DNA of 64,000 bases from Pseudoclavibacter caeni (GCF_008831125.1 NZ_WBKA01000001.1:248001-312000), one strand, 5' to 3'. Positions 53,472 to 63,123 are shown, numbered from the stretch's first letter. Made by a program: numbers and translations. Notes: generated by a model not told the origin, from the sequence alone.

Positions 53472-54418
53472 TGTTCACGAGGATTGTGCGTCGCGTCGTC
53501 GCGTTCGCGCTCTCCGCGCTCGCCGCCGCCGTGCTCGCCTTCCTGCTGCTGGCCGTGCTGCCCGGGGACGTCGCCCGCGCCCAGCTCGGCATCGATGCCT
53601 CCGACGCCGACGTCGCCCGGCTGCGCGCGCAGCTCGGCCTCGACCGCCCGCTGCTCGTGCGTCTCGGCGACTGGCTCGGCGGGCTGCTGCACGGAGATCT
53701 GGGCACCTCGTACGCCACGCAGACGCCGGTGGCCCCGCAGGTGCTCGACGCCGCGCAGGTGACGCTCATCCTCGTCCTCGCGGGCCTGCTCGTCGCCTGG
53801 GCGATCGCGCTGGTGCTCGGCACGCTCGCGGGGATGCGCCCCCACCGCCCCGAGGGCGTCGTCGCCGGGCTCGTCGCGCAGGTCGGCATCTCGGTGCCGA
53901 GCTTCCTGGCCGGGCTGCTGCTCGTCATCGTGTTCGCGGTGCGTCTCGGCTGGCTGCCCGCCGGCGGGTGGACGGCCCCCGCGGACGGCGTGAGCGACTT
54001 CCTCGCGCATCTCGCACTGCCTGCCCTCGCACTGGGGCTCGTGCACGGCTCTGTGCTCGCCCGGTGGCTGCGGGGCTCCGTGCGCGACGTCGCGCACGAG
54101 GACTTCCTGCGCACCGCCCGCGCGGTCGGCCTGACCGCGGGGCAGGCCATGTGGCGGCACGGGATGCGCAGTGCGCTCGTGCCCGTCATCGCGGCCAGCG
54201 GCGTCGAGTTCGCCTCGCTCGTCATCGGCGCGGTCGTCATCGAGCAGGTGTTCGTCATCCCCGGTCTCGGGTCGCTGCTGCTGCGCGCGGTCGGCACCCG
54301 CGATCTGGCCATGATCCAGGCGATCGTGCTCGTCGTCGTGGTGCTCGTGCTGCTGGTGAACCTGCTCGTCGACGTGCTGCAGGCGATCGTCGACCCCCGG
54401 CTGCGGGAGCGGGCATGA
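53471..54418 (+). CDS. ABC importer permease, DppB-type
   Basis: Inner-membrane permease of 315 residues with about six transmembrane segments. The N-terminus FTRIVRRVVAFALSALAAAV and LRAQLGLDRPLLVRLGDWL are typical of DppB/OppB. The EAA loop that meets the ATPase reads EDFLRTARAVGLTAGQAMWR. It follows the binding protein after 137 bp, and its stop codon overlaps the next permease as ATGA. Confidence 0.93.
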   Translation: MFTRIVRRVVAFALSALAAAVLAFLLLAVLPGDVARAQLGIDASDADVARLRAQLGLDRPLLVRLGDWLGGLLHGDLGTSYATQTPVAPQVLDAAQVTLILVLAGLLVAWAIALVLGTLAGMRPHRPEGVVAGLVAQVGISVPSFLAGLLLVIVFAVRLGWLPAGGWTAPADGVSDFLAHLALPALALGLVHGSVLARWLRGSVRDVAHEDFLRTARAVGLTAGQAMWRHGMRSALVPVIAASGVEFASLVIGAVVIEQVFVIPGLGSLLLRAVGTRDLAMIQAIVLVVVVLVLLVNLLVDVLQAIVDPRLRERA

Positions 54419-55263
54419 GCGCGCGGGTGGTGCGGCGGCGTGCGGGACGCGTCCCCTTCATCGTCGGCGCCGTGCTCGTCGGCCTGGCTGTCGCCGCCGT
54501 GCTGCTCTCGCTCGTGTGGACGCCGATGGACCCGACCGCCACGGACGCGATCAACCGGCTGCAGGGGCCGAGCGCGGCGCATCCGCTGGGCACCGACACG
54601 CTCGGTCACGACGTCGCCAGCCAGCTGCTCGCGGGCGCCCGGCCGCCCCTGCTCGTCGGGGTCGGCGCCGTGGCCATCTCGTTCGCGCTCGGTCTGCCGT
54701 ACGGGCTGCTCGCCGCCCTCGCCGCCGACTGGTGGCGGGTGCGCTGGGTCGACACGCTGCTCATGCGGGCCAGCGATGTGGCGCAGGCGTTCCCGGCGCT
54801 GCTGCTGGCGATCGTGCTCGCAGCCGTCTACGGCGGGGGAACGGTCACCGCGACCGTCGCGCTCGGCATCGGGGCCGCGCCGGGCGTGGCCCGCATCGTC
54901 CGCAGCGGGGCCCGTCAGGTGCTCTCGCGGGAGTACGCGCTCGCCGCGCGCGCCTCAGGACGCGGCGCGTGGTTCACCGCGGTGCGGCATGTGCTGCCGA
55001 ACATCCGGGGCGGGCTCGCCGTGCAGGCGACCGTCGGGTTCGCGATGGCGGTGCTCGCCGAGGCCGGGCTGTCGTACCTGGGGCTCGGCACCGCCGCGCC
55101 CGCGCCGTCCTGGGGGCGGCTGCTGCAGGAGTCGCAGGGCTCCATCTACGTGCAGCCGCTGCTCGTGGTGTGGCCGGCGCTCGCGATCGGGCTGACCGTG
55201 CTCGGGCTCACCCTGCTCGGCGACGGGCTGCGTGACCGGTTCGACGCGCGGGAGGAGGCGTGA
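54415..55263 (+). CDS. ABC importer permease, DppC-type
   Basis: Second permease, 282 residues. HPLGTDTLGHDVASQLLAGA near the N-terminus is the DppC/OppC hallmark. The EAA loop is REYALAARASGRGAWFTAVR, followed by LPNIRGGLAVQATVGFA and GLSYLGLGTAAPAPSWG. It starts at the ATG overlapping the DppB-like stop codon, and ends in TGATG overlapping the ATPase start. The transmembrane unit is thus translated as a coupled set. Confidence 0.94.
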   Translation: MSARVVRRRAGRVPFIVGAVLVGLAVAAVLLSLVWTPMDPTATDAINRLQGPSAAHPLGTDTLGHDVASQLLAGARPPLLVGVGAVAISFALGLPYGLLAALAADWWRVRWVDTLLMRASDVAQAFPALLLAIVLAAVYGGGTVTATVALGIGAAPGVARIVRSGARQVLSREYALAARASGRGAWFTAVRHVLPNIRGGLAVQATVGFAMAVLAEAGLSYLGLGTAAPAPSWGRLLQESQGSIYVQPLLVVWPALAIGLTVLGLTLLGDGLRDRFDAREEA

Positions 55264-56993
55264 TGGCGGCGGATGCTGACGACGTGCTGCTGCGGGTACG
55301 CGGGCTCACCGTGCGGGCCGGGGAGCGGACGCTCGTCGACGGGATCGACCTCGACCTGCGCCGCGGGGAACGGGTGGGCCTGATCGGCGACTCGGGGTCG
55401 GGCAAGTCGCTCACCTGCCTGTCGATCATGGGGCTGCTCGGCGACGGGCTCGAGCGCGCGGGCACGATCGAGCTCGCGGGCGCCGCGAGTGGTGTGGACG
55501 GCCCGGGCGTGGCTGCTCCGGGCAGCGCGGCCGGCGTGGGTGCCTCGGGTGTCGCAGATCCGGGCGATGCGGCCACGCGGATCGACCTGGCCACGCTCGA
55601 CGACCGGGCGATGGCTCGGCTGCGCGGTCGCCGGCTCGGCATGGTGTTCCAGGAGCCGATGACCGCGCTCGACCCGCTCATGCGGGTGGGCGACCAGGTG
55701 GCCGAGGCGTGCGGCGGGCGTGGCCGTGGCATCCGCACGCGGGTCGCCGACCTGCTTGCCCGCATGGGGCTGCCGGAGCGGGTCGCCCGGGCCTGGCCGC
55801 ACGAGCTCAGCGGCGGCCAGCGGCAGCGCGTGGTGCTCGCGATGGCGATGGCGAACACACCCGACCTGCTGCTCGCCGACGAGCCGACCACCGCCCTCGA
55901 CACGACCGTGCAGCGGCGGATGCTTGATCTGATGCGCGAGCAGGTCGCCGACGCGCACACGTCCCTGCTGTTCGTCACCCACGATCTCGGGGTCGTCGCC
56001 GGGTTGTGTGAGCGGGTGCTCGTCATGGAGCGCGGCCGCGTCGTCGAGGCGGGGCCGATCGGTCGGGTCTTCCGCGCGCCGGGGCATCCCTGCACGCGGC
56101 GGCTGCTGGCGGCCGCGCGCCTCGAGGCCAGGCCGCTGCCCCGCGTGCATGCCGCAGACGGCATACGTGCGGAGACCGCGGGGACGCACCCGGTGCACGC
56201 CTGCGATCCCGTCGAGCCGATCATCCGGGTGGACGGAGTCACCATGGTCTACGGGCCGGTGCACCGGCGCGGGTGGCCGCGCGTCGCGGCGACCCCGGCG
56301 CTCGCGGACGTGACGTTCGACGTGCGGCCGGGGGAGCGGCTCGGGGTGGTCGGGGAATCCGGCAGCGGCAAGTCGACCCTGCTGCGGCTCATCGCCGGGC
56401 TCGACCGGCCCACGGCCGGGCGGGTGACCGTCACCGGGCGCCCCGTCGCCGGCAGCGAGCGGACACTGCGCTGGCTGCGCCGTGTCGTGCAGCTCGTCTT
56501 CCAGGATCCGATGGGCTCGCTCGACCCGCAGATGCGCGTCGGCGACATCGTCGCCGAGGGGCTAGCCAGGCTGCCCCGGGCCGAGCGGCGGCAGCGGGTC
56601 GCCGCACTGCTGCGCCGGGTGGGCCTGCCCGAGGACGCGGCCGGGCGGCATCCGCATCGCTTCAGCGGCGGCCAGCGGCAGCGCATCGCGATCGCCCGTG
56701 CCCTCGCCGTGGCACCGCGCGTGCTGCTCGCCGACGAGGCCGTCTCGGCGCTGGATGTGACCGTGCGCGGGGCGGTGCTCGACCTGCTCGACGAGCTCGT
56801 CGCCGAGCAGGGACTCACCCTCGTGTTCGTGTCGCACGACCTGGGCGTCGTGCGCGCGCTGTGCGACCGGGTCATCGTGATGCACGCGGGCCGGGTGATC
56901 GAGCAGGGGCCCACGGAGCGGGTCTTCAGCGCGCCCGAGCAGGCCTACACGGCCGAGTTGCTCGACGCGATGCCGGTGCTGCCGGGGGCGTGA
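55263..56993 (+). CDS. Fused dual ABC ATPase (DppD-DppF type)
   Basis: The 576-residue protein has two complete nucleotide-binding domains in one chain. The first has Walker A GDSGSGKS, signature LSGGQRQRVVLAMAMA and Walker B DLLLADEPTTALD. The second has GESGSGKSTLLRL, FSGGQRQRIAIARALA and a Walker B ending VLLADEAVSALD. In the second domain the residue after the Glu is Ala, not Pro. The first domain carries an insertion of about 30 Ala/Gly/Ser residues (AASGVDGPGVAAPGSAAG). It energises the peptide/nickel-type importer. ATG at 55263 is preferred to the GTG at 55260. Confidence 0.93.
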   Translation: MAADADDVLLRVRGLTVRAGERTLVDGIDLDLRRGERVGLIGDSGSGKSLTCLSIMGLLGDGLERAGTIELAGAASGVDGPGVAAPGSAAGVGASGVADPGDAATRIDLATLDDRAMARLRGRRLGMVFQEPMTALDPLMRVGDQVAEACGGRGRGIRTRVADLLARMGLPERVARAWPHELSGGQRQRVVLAMAMANTPDLLLADEPTTALDTTVQRRMLDLMREQVADAHTSLLFVTHDLGVVAGLCERVLVMERGRVVEAGPIGRVFRAPGHPCTRRLLAAARLEARPLPRVHAADGIRAETAGTHPVHACDPVEPIIRVDGVTMVYGPVHRRGWPRVAATPALADVTFDVRPGERLGVVGESGSGKSTLLRLIAGLDRPTAGRVTVTGRPVAGSERTLRWLRRVVQLVFQDPMGSLDPQMRVGDIVAEGLARLPRAERRQRVAALLRRVGLPEDAAGRHPHRFSGGQRQRIAIARALAVAPRVLLADEAVSALDVTVRGAVLDLLDELVAEQGLTLVFVSHDLGVVRALCDRVIVMHAGRVIEQGPTERVFSAPEQAYTAELLDAMPVLPGA

Positions 56994-57030
56994 GGTGCCC
57001 AGTGCTGGCTGGCAGACTGCGAAAAGAATG

Positions 57031-57046
57031 TCTCATATGCATGAGA
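57031..57046. promoter_or_regulatory. Possible operator, TCTCAT-N4-ATGAGA
   Basis: A 6-bp inverted repeat around ATGC lies in the 240-bp gap between the ABC importer and the YczE-like gene. It is in an AT-richer patch and could be a repressor site. Nothing else in the gap is recognisable. Confidence 0.35.
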
Positions 57047-57232
57047 TTGTCTCCCAGAGTGTCAACAGCGCTGCAGCCTGGGAGCACGTGGTCGGGGCTG
57101 TGCGCAGGGATGTGGGGCGGTCGTCCATAAGCGCCTGAGAAGTTCTACAATCATTACATTCTCCTTTTCCCCTCCGGTCGCGGACGCGCTGATCCCCGTG
57201 CCGGTCGGGTTCGTCTTCGCATCGAGGTGTTC

Positions 57233-57874
57233 GTGAGCGCTGCCCAGTCCCGTCGGCTTCCCGCCCGTGTGGCCATGCTGATCGTCGGCCTGTTCGTGAT
57301 GACCGTGGGGGTGGTGCTCATCACCCGAAGTGACCTGGGCACTCCGCCGATCTCGGCGGTGCCGTACGTGCTCAGCCTCGCGCTGCCGTTCAGCTACGGC
57401 GAGGTGATGATCGCGTTCAACGCGCTGCTCGTCGTCGTGCAGTGGCCGGTGCTCCGAGGCCGCTTCGGCGCGGCCCAGTGGCTGCAGCTCGTGGTGGGCA
57501 CCGTGTTCGGTGTGTTCATCGACGTCTCGATGGTGCTGTTCACCTGGCTCGACCCGGGCGCGTACTGGCAGCGTCTGGTCGTGCTGCTGATCGGCTGCGT
57601 CGTGCTCGCAGCGGGCATCGTGCTCGAGGTGCGGGCCGGCCTGGCCATGAACCCGGGTGAGGGGCTCGTCGCAGCGCTCGCGCTGCGCACCAGACGAGAG
57701 TTCAGTGCGCTGAAGATCGCCTTCGACGTGTCGCTCGTCATCCTTGCCACAGGGCTGTCGCTGGCCATCCTGCACGGCCTCGTCGGGGTGCGCGAGGGAA
57801 CGGTCATCTCGGCGCTGCTGGTCGGGTTGGTGATCCGGGTGATCACCGCGCTGCTGCCGAGCCACGAGGGGTAG
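57233..57874 (+). CDS. YczE/YyaS/YitT-type membrane protein
   Basis: A 213-residue polytopic protein with five or six hydrophobic segments: VAMLIVGLFVMTVGVVLITR, then SDLGTPPISAVPYVLSLAL, then SYGEVMIAFNALLVVVQW and later LAMNPGEGLVAALALR. The RSDLGTPP and MNPGEGL motifs mark the YczE/YyaS family, whose members often lie beside MocR or antibiotic genes; the function is not established. I use the GTG at 57233, with GAGG about six bases upstream. A GTG at 57227 is an alternative. Confidence 0.82.
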   Translation: MSAAQSRRLPARVAMLIVGLFVMTVGVVLITRSDLGTPPISAVPYVLSLALPFSYGEVMIAFNALLVVVQWPVLRGRFGAAQWLQLVVGTVFGVFIDVSMVLFTWLDPGAYWQRLVVLLIGCVVLAAGIVLEVRAGLAMNPGEGLVAALALRTRREFSALKIAFDVSLVILATGLSLAILHGLVGVREGTVISALLVGLVIRVITALLPSHEG

Positions 57875-58457
57875 GTCGACTCGGCCGGGTGCTGATCGGC
57901 GGGAACACGAGGCAGGCCCCCTCGAGGCTCAGCCACACGAGCGCCGCCCACAGCAGCGTGAGCGCGCCGAGCCAGGCGAGCGTGCCCCCGTCGGCCCCGT
58001 CGCCATCGCGGGCACGAGGTTCACCGTCGCCGTGATCGGCGACGACCTCTGGTACGCCCACACACCGGTCATCACCATGGCCCCGGCGGCCTGGGCGGTG
58101 GCCAGTCGCGCCCTCGGCGGCACCGGCGAGCCGACGCCTGGCCGTCACCGGCGACCCCGACCGGGATGCCGTGGGCGCCGCGCCCCACACGGCGGCCCGC
58201 ACCCCGCTGCAGGCGCTCTCGGCGCTGGAGACGTTCCGGTCAGAGATCGCCGCGCACGCGGGCCGGGCACTGCCCTTCGTTGTCAGCCCGCTGACCACCG
58301 TGTCCCGGCCGCGGCGATGGCCGTGCTGGGGCTCGCAGGAGCCGCATCCGCCCTGCGAACCGTCACCCATGCTGACCCCTCACCGCACTCGAGAGCAACC
58401 GAGGATCGATCTGTGCAACGTCACCCTGACCTGCCCGGACGGGGAAGACCATGTCGG
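57875..58457. other. Degenerate region without an intact gene
   Basis: About 580 bp between the YczE-like and GtrA genes. On the minus strand, pieces resembling a membrane protein appear in two frames: ATAQAAGAMVMTGVWAYQRS near 58100-58050 and LAWLGALTLLWAALVWLSLE near 57980-57915. They suggest a frameshifted remnant that I cannot assign to a family. The remainder (58110-58457) shows open frames without recognisable content. Confidence 0.4.
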
Positions 58458-58952
58458 CTACGCGGCGGTCGTGGTCTTCTCATCCACCGCAGGTTTCGGC
58501 CCGACCGGGAACACGACCCAGTGGTAGAGCACGAACCGCGCGAGTGTGGTGAGCCCGATGCTCAGGATGTTGACGAGATTGATCACGAGCGGCCCGGCCG
58601 GCTGGCCGGTCGCCTGCGCCACGAGCGCGTCACCCGCCCAGACCAGCGCCACGCCGAGGCCGAGGCAGGCCGCGTTCGCCACGAGGAACAGCATCAGCTC
58701 GGCGGTGCGCCCGCGGTGCGCCCGGGAACCGAACGCCCACTGCCGATTGCCGAAGTAGGCGTTGACTGTGGCGATCGCAGTAGCGCCGACCTTCGCCCAG
58801 ACGGCCCCCCAGCCCAGCCAGAGCAGCGCGTTGAACGAGCCGATCTCGATCACGCTGCTGAGCGCGCCGACGGCGAGGAAGCGTCCCGAGGTCGCGAGCA
58901 GCCGCCGCAGGGGCGAGGCCGGGCGCGTGGAGACGGTGGACTGCTGGGACAT
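58458..58952 (-). CDS. GtrA-family membrane protein
   Basis: A 164-residue protein with four hydrophobic segments typical of GtrA: FLAVGALSSVIEIGSFNALL, KVGATAIATVNAYFGNRQWAF, LMLFLVANAACLGLGVALVW and LVINLVNILSIGLTTLARFV. GtrA proteins take part in polyprenyl-phosphate-sugar translocation for glycosylation of cell-surface polymers. It diverges from a GT2 glycosyltransferase, a usual partner. A TAGACT element ends nine bases before the ATG at 58952 with no ribosome site, so the mRNA may be almost leaderless. Confidence 0.88.
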   Translation of the reverse strand: MSQQSTVSTRPASPLRRLLATSGRFLAVGALSSVIEIGSFNALLWLGWGAVWAKVGATAIATVNAYFGNRQWAFGSRAHRGRTAELMLFLVANAACLGLGVALVWAGDALVAQATGQPAGPLVINLVNILSIGLTTLARFVLYHWVVFPVGPKPAVDEKTTTAA

Positions 58953-59035
58953 GACCGGTCAAGTCTAGACGTAGGCTTGGGGTGCTGAGGCCCGGGCATG
59001 GTGGGCTGTTCCGTTCCCTGAGATGAGGAGTGCAT

Positions 59036-59830
59036 GTGGGCCGACGTGTGGCGCTGGTGATGCCGGCGTACAACGAGCAGGACGGCATCGTCGGATTCTT
59101 GGACGAGGTGATCGGTGCGCTCGAGGGTGCAGGGTACGAGGTGACCTGCGTCGTCGTCGACGATCATTCGACGGATAGCATGCCTGAGGTGCTCGATGAC
59201 TACGCGAGGTCGCATCATGAGTTCAGCGTGGTGCACGCGACGCGGAATTGTGGCCATGGGCCCACTGCGCTCAACGCGTACCGTGAGGGACTCGCACGGC
59301 ATCCTGATCTGCTGGTCTTTGTCGACGGTGACGGGCAGTTCCTCGGGGAGGACATCGTGCGCGCCCTGCGACTCGCCGAGCGAACCGATGTGGACGTTGT
59401 CCATGGTGTCCGCACCGGACGCACCGATCCCTGGTACCGACGCATGCTGACCGCGGCGCTCGGTCTGGTGATCGCCGTCGCAGCCGGAGCCCGCGTGCCG
59501 GATGTGAACACGCCGCTGCGGGTGTACCGACCGCAGGCGCTGCGTGCGCTGCTCGGGATCATCCCCGAGGATGCCGTGGTGCCGCACGTCCACTTCTCGC
59601 TGGCCGAGGTGCGCGGCGGTCTCACCCGTGCCGCGCTGCCGGTCCACTCGATCCCCCGTCGGGGAGCGACGGCACAGGGCTCGATGTGGGGCGGACGACG
59701 CGTCCCGCTGCTGCCGCCGCCTCGGCTGCTCGCTTTCGTGCTCGTCGCGCTGCGGGAGCTGTGGCGGTGGTCGCTGCGGCCTGGATCCACGGCTCGGACG
59801 TGCTCCTCGCTCCGCACGGTGTCTCGGTGA
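59036..59830 (+). CDS. GT2-family glycosyltransferase
   Basis: The 264-residue GT-A enzyme resembles dolichyl/polyprenyl-phosphate sugar synthases. Nucleotide-sugar binding: ALVMPAYNEQDGIVGFL and VVVDDHSTDSM. Metal-binding DxD: LLVFVDGDGQFL. Near the end a hydrophobic segment (LLAFVLVALRELWRWSL) may attach it to the membrane. I start at the GTG at 59036, five bases after GAGGAG. With the divergent GtrA it can make and flip a lipid-linked sugar, and the GT-C-like gene that follows could use it. Its stop codon overlaps a GTG of the next frame. Confidence 0.87.
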   Translation: MGRRVALVMPAYNEQDGIVGFLDEVIGALEGAGYEVTCVVVDDHSTDSMPEVLDDYARSHHEFSVVHATRNCGHGPTALNAYREGLARHPDLLVFVDGDGQFLGEDIVRALRLAERTDVDVVHGVRTGRTDPWYRRMLTAALGLVIAVAAGARVPDVNTPLRVYRPQALRALLGIIPEDAVVPHVHFSLAEVRGGLTRAALPVHSIPRRGATAQGSMWGGRRVPLLPPPRLLAFVLVALRELWRWSLRPGSTARTCSSLRTVSR

Positions 59831-59847
59831 GGAAGGCGGTGACGTCC

Positions 59848-61473
59848 ATGCCGGTTCGCACTCGCAGACTGACAGGCACCCTCGCCGCGCTCTTGGTCGC
59901 CGGCGTGTGGGCGGTGGTGCTGTTTCAGAGCGTGTTCGTCCACATGCTCTGGGAGGACGAGGCGTTCAACCTCACGGTCGTGCGCAACCTCGTCGACGGT
60001 CTCGGCTACACCAGCGACGGTGCACTGAGCGGCAATCATCTCGCCCCGTTCGATGCGCGTATCTCGACCGGGCCGGTCGTGCTGCTGCCCGCAGCCCTGC
60101 TGCACTGGCTCGGCATCGACCTCGTGCTCTCCGGCCGTCTGGTGGTCGCTGGGTATGCGCTCGCGCTGGCCGTGGGCCTGTACGTGCTCGGGGTCCGGAT
60201 ACAGCATGCCGGTTTCGTGGGTCGGCCGGTCTCCAGCATGGGGGCGGACAGTTCACGTGTGCGAGGTGACATCAGCTGGGTCGGGCTCGTCGCCGCACTC
60301 GTCCCGCTGACCTTCGACACCTGGCTGACGGTGTCGCCGATCCAGGGGCCGGCGGACGTCCTCGGCGAGTTCCCGGCGGCTGCGCTGCTGGTCTGGGCGC
60401 TGGTCGTGCTGCCCCGGCGACCCGGACTCGCCGGGCTGCTGGTGGGGCTCGCCGTGCAGTCCAAGCTCGTCACCCTGCTCGCAGTGCCCGGGCTCGTGAT
60501 CGCCGTGCTGCTGCAGAGCGGCACGATGCGAACCCGCCTCGGCCGAGTGAGCCATGCCGGGGTTATGGCCATGATCCCCACGGCTCTCTACGAATTCTGG
60601 GTGCTGCTCACGCTCGGCTGGTGGAGCTACCGGTACGAGCATGTGCGTGGGCTGGTCGCGTTCGTGTTGCGCGGCTACGACAGCGGAACCTCACGAGTCG
60701 ACAAGCTGCGGCTGTTCGCCGAGGCGTGGTTCCTGCCCCCCGCGATCGTGGCGGCACTGGGAGTGCTGGTTCTCGGCAGTGGCGTCGTGCTGTCCTGGAG
60801 GAAGGCGCGATCCCGTGCGCAAAACGACGGACGGCGTGTCCGCTCCGGTCTGGTGCGGCTCGGTCCGCGCGCCACGGTTGCCGTCGCCGCGCTCATCGGT
60901 GCGCTGAGCTACCCGCTGTGGTGGGTGAACTCGACCGCGACGCCGTTGTGGATCCGCCATCCAGCGCTGGGGGTCATCACCTTCGTCCCGGTGGTGTTCA
61001 CCGCGGTGCTCGCACTGCTCGGTGAGGCGATCAGCCGGGCGGGCGGCGGTCATGAGCAAGATGCGTCGGACGACGTGGATGCTCCAGCTGGGCGTGGGAT
61101 GTGGGCGGCTGCCATCGCCGTGGTGATCGTCGCCGGCGTCGGAGCCCAGTGCGCGGGGTATGTCCGCGGTCAGGTCGCGCAGCCCGCCGTGTTCACGCTC
61201 GACGAGCAGCGCGTCGAGGCGGAGGCGCTCCGGCCGTCCGCGGATGCCATCGCTGTCCCATGGGGGCTCACCGTGAGCATGGGAGTGCTCACCGGGGCGC
61301 ATGTCGTCAACCTCGACGTCCTCGCCGATCGCGAGGATGTCGGCACCGAGACGTACGAGCAAGACGCGTCGACCGTGCAGGGGGTGGAGCGCATCCTCCC
61401 AGCGGGAGACACGAGCTGCGGCACGCCGCTGGCGCAGGCTGCGCACTTTCAGCGATGTCAGGCAGTGCTCTGA
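59848..61473 (+). CDS. Polytopic GT-C-like glycosyltransferase-type membrane protein
   Basis: A 541-residue protein with about ten hydrophobic helices. After the first helix (LTGTLAALLVAGVWAVVLFQ) comes an acidic loop with MLWEDEAFNLTVVRNLVDGL, which looks like the catalytic DE/DD loop of GT-C enzymes (ArnT/PMT-like) that take sugar from a polyprenyl phosphate outside the membrane. The C-terminal 150 residues are extracellular and contain two Cys near the end (TSCGTPL, FQRCQAVL). ATG at 59848 is used; a GTG at 59827 overlapping the upstream stop codon is possible. Operon with the GT2 gene. Confidence 0.72.
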   Translation: MPVRTRRLTGTLAALLVAGVWAVVLFQSVFVHMLWEDEAFNLTVVRNLVDGLGYTSDGALSGNHLAPFDARISTGPVVLLPAALLHWLGIDLVLSGRLVVAGYALALAVGLYVLGVRIQHAGFVGRPVSSMGADSSRVRGDISWVGLVAALVPLTFDTWLTVSPIQGPADVLGEFPAAALLVWALVVLPRRPGLAGLLVGLAVQSKLVTLLAVPGLVIAVLLQSGTMRTRLGRVSHAGVMAMIPTALYEFWVLLTLGWWSYRYEHVRGLVAFVLRGYDSGTSRVDKLRLFAEAWFLPPAIVAALGVLVLGSGVVLSWRKARSRAQNDGRRVRSGLVRLGPRATVAVAALIGALSYPLWWVNSTATPLWIRHPALGVITFVPVVFTAVLALLGEAISRAGGGHEQDASDDVDAPAGRGMWAAAIAVVIVAGVGAQCAGYVRGQVAQPAVFTLDEQRVEAEALRPSADAIAVPWGLTVSMGVLTGAHVVNLDVLADREDVGTETYEQDASTVQGVERILPAGDTSCGTPLAQAAHFQRCQAVL

Positions 61474-61544
61474 CCTTCTTCGTCCTGTCAGGCATGGGGG
61501 CAGGGGGTGCGCTCTGCTGGTCTGTCGGGGCTGGCCGCCATCAG

Positions 61545-62290
61545 GTGCGGCGCCGGTGGTGGCCGCCGTCTGTGTCTGGGCGAGCGCCGCAGTGAACGCC
61601 TCGTCGAAGACCGGGGCCATCGACTCGACATAGGTGCGGGTAGGTGGTTCGCGTCGAGGTAGACGACCACGCCGCCGATCTCGGCCTGGCACAGGCCGTT
61701 CAGACAGAACTGCTCGGAGAGATCCATAGTGACGAGCTGGGGATCCTCGGCCAAGGGGATGGGGAAGAACGAGTCGTATGATCTCGGGTCCAGCACCGTC
61801 TCGACGGGAACCGCGCAGCGCTCAGCACCGGTGCGGGTGGCCGAGAGCTGTGCCAGGCAGCTGCTCGGCGCCACTGTGAACCGCGGATTGTCGCGCAGGG
61901 CGATGACGGGCACGTCCAGCTCGCGCAGCTGCTCGACACGGGTCAGGAAGCGTGAGTCCCGCTGGATGTCCGGCTAGCCCGAGACTAATCGGTTGCCGGT
62001 CGTGAACACGACGTCAGGGTGTTCACGGCGGATCTCGTCTAGGGCGATCTGGTTCTGTGCGGCGCAGACGGCCGTGGTGGTGGTGTTCACGGCGAGTTCC
62101 GGCTGATCATCAGACTCCGCGTGCATGTCGCATCCGGGGTCGACGATCGCGCGCATGCGCCAGCCGTTCTGCTGTGCCAGATCGCCGAGCAGAGGCGTCC
62201 AGGCGTCGACGTGTGGGCTGCCGGTGACGAAGACGGCCGGTGCGGTGACGTCATCGGCAGCACGAGCATCGAGCTTGCATCCCGAGATCT
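61545..62290 (-). pseudogene. Acyltransferase C-terminal SGNH domain remnant
   Basis: The minus strand encodes the SGNH-hydrolase-like C-terminal part of an OafA/YrhL-type membrane acyltransferase: FVTGSPHVDAWTPLLGDLAQ, IVDPGCDMHAESDDQPE, HPDVVFTTGNRLVSG, VPVIALRDNPRF and LDANHLTRTYVESMAP. A TAG stop interrupts it at 61976-61974, and a one-base deletion near 61640 separates the NHL and TRTY parts. The N-terminal transmembrane half is missing where the IS3 remnant begins. Its place beside the glycan genes suggests it once acetylated the same surface polymer. Confidence 0.7.
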
Positions 62291-62351
62291 GCTGTCCGTA
62301 CCGCTTGATCGTGTGACAGGTCTGAGACCATTCCGGCCATTCCGCGCGTTG

Positions 62352-63117
62352 TTAAGCTGTGTGGAGCCACGTGTTCGTGTTCTGTGGCTTTCGTTTGGCA
62401 AGGTTGATTCCGACGGCGTGGGCGGGCGTGGGTGTGCTCGGTCGGGTATAGAAGCGTTTTGGGTGTGTCTGGAAGTATCGTTGCAGGGCTGTCTCGCGGG
62501 TCTGCCAGGTCTGGTGTCAGGTGCCGTCGTTGAACAGGGCAATGCCGGAGTGCTTGTGCCCGTGGTCGTACTAGGTCACGTATCCGGCGAGCTAGGAGCG
62601 AGCGGTGTCCAGGTCTGTGAATGCCTTGGGACAGCCGGGCCGGTACTTCATGGTTCGGAAGCCAGGCTCGGAGAACGGGTTGTCATCGGAGACGTACGGC
62701 CTGTTGTGGGAGAGCTCGATGCCGTGCCTGGTGAGGTGGTCGCGCAGCAGGTTCGAGGTCATCGCGGAGCCGTTGTCGGCATGCACGACCTGCGGGGCCC
62801 GTGGGTGGCGATCGCGGTGGCGAGCATCTCGACGGCGGACTGGTCGGACTCACGGTGCTCGACTCGTCAGCCGATGCTCCGTCGGGAGAAGATGTCGGTG
62901 ATCTTGTAGGCCTTGATCACGACCCCGCGCTATGGCGCGTGCAGGTCGGTGATGTCCCATGACCAGACCTGACCGGGGCCGTTCACTGTCACCGCCGGCT
63001 TGCTCCGCGGGGTTCTGACCGTCTCCCGGGTCGGGACCTTCGGGCGCAGCATCTGGTCTTCGATGTCGACCGCGATCCGTCGCTAGATGCGGCGTGAGCC
63101 GAGCATGATGCGGCTCT
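62352..63117 (-). mobile_element. Dead IS3-family transposase (OrfB)
   Basis: The minus strand encodes recognisable pieces of an IS3-type integrase core: GPGQVWSWDITDLHAP, KAYKITDIFSRRSIG, HADNGSAMTSNLLRDH, SHNRPYVSDDNPFSE and YDHGHKHSGIALF. At least six stop codons and frame changes interrupt it, for example in DLHAP(stop)RG, RSIG(stop)RVEH and GYVT(stop)YDH. No intact ends are visible. It separates the acyltransferase remnant from the ISL3 element. Confidence 0.82.
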
Positions 63118-63123
63118 TCGCAT

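Noticed and set aside
57062-57865. 267-codon minus-strand ORF opposite the YczE-like gene
   Set aside because: His/Arg/Asp-rich antisense frame; the plus strand encodes clear membrane helices.
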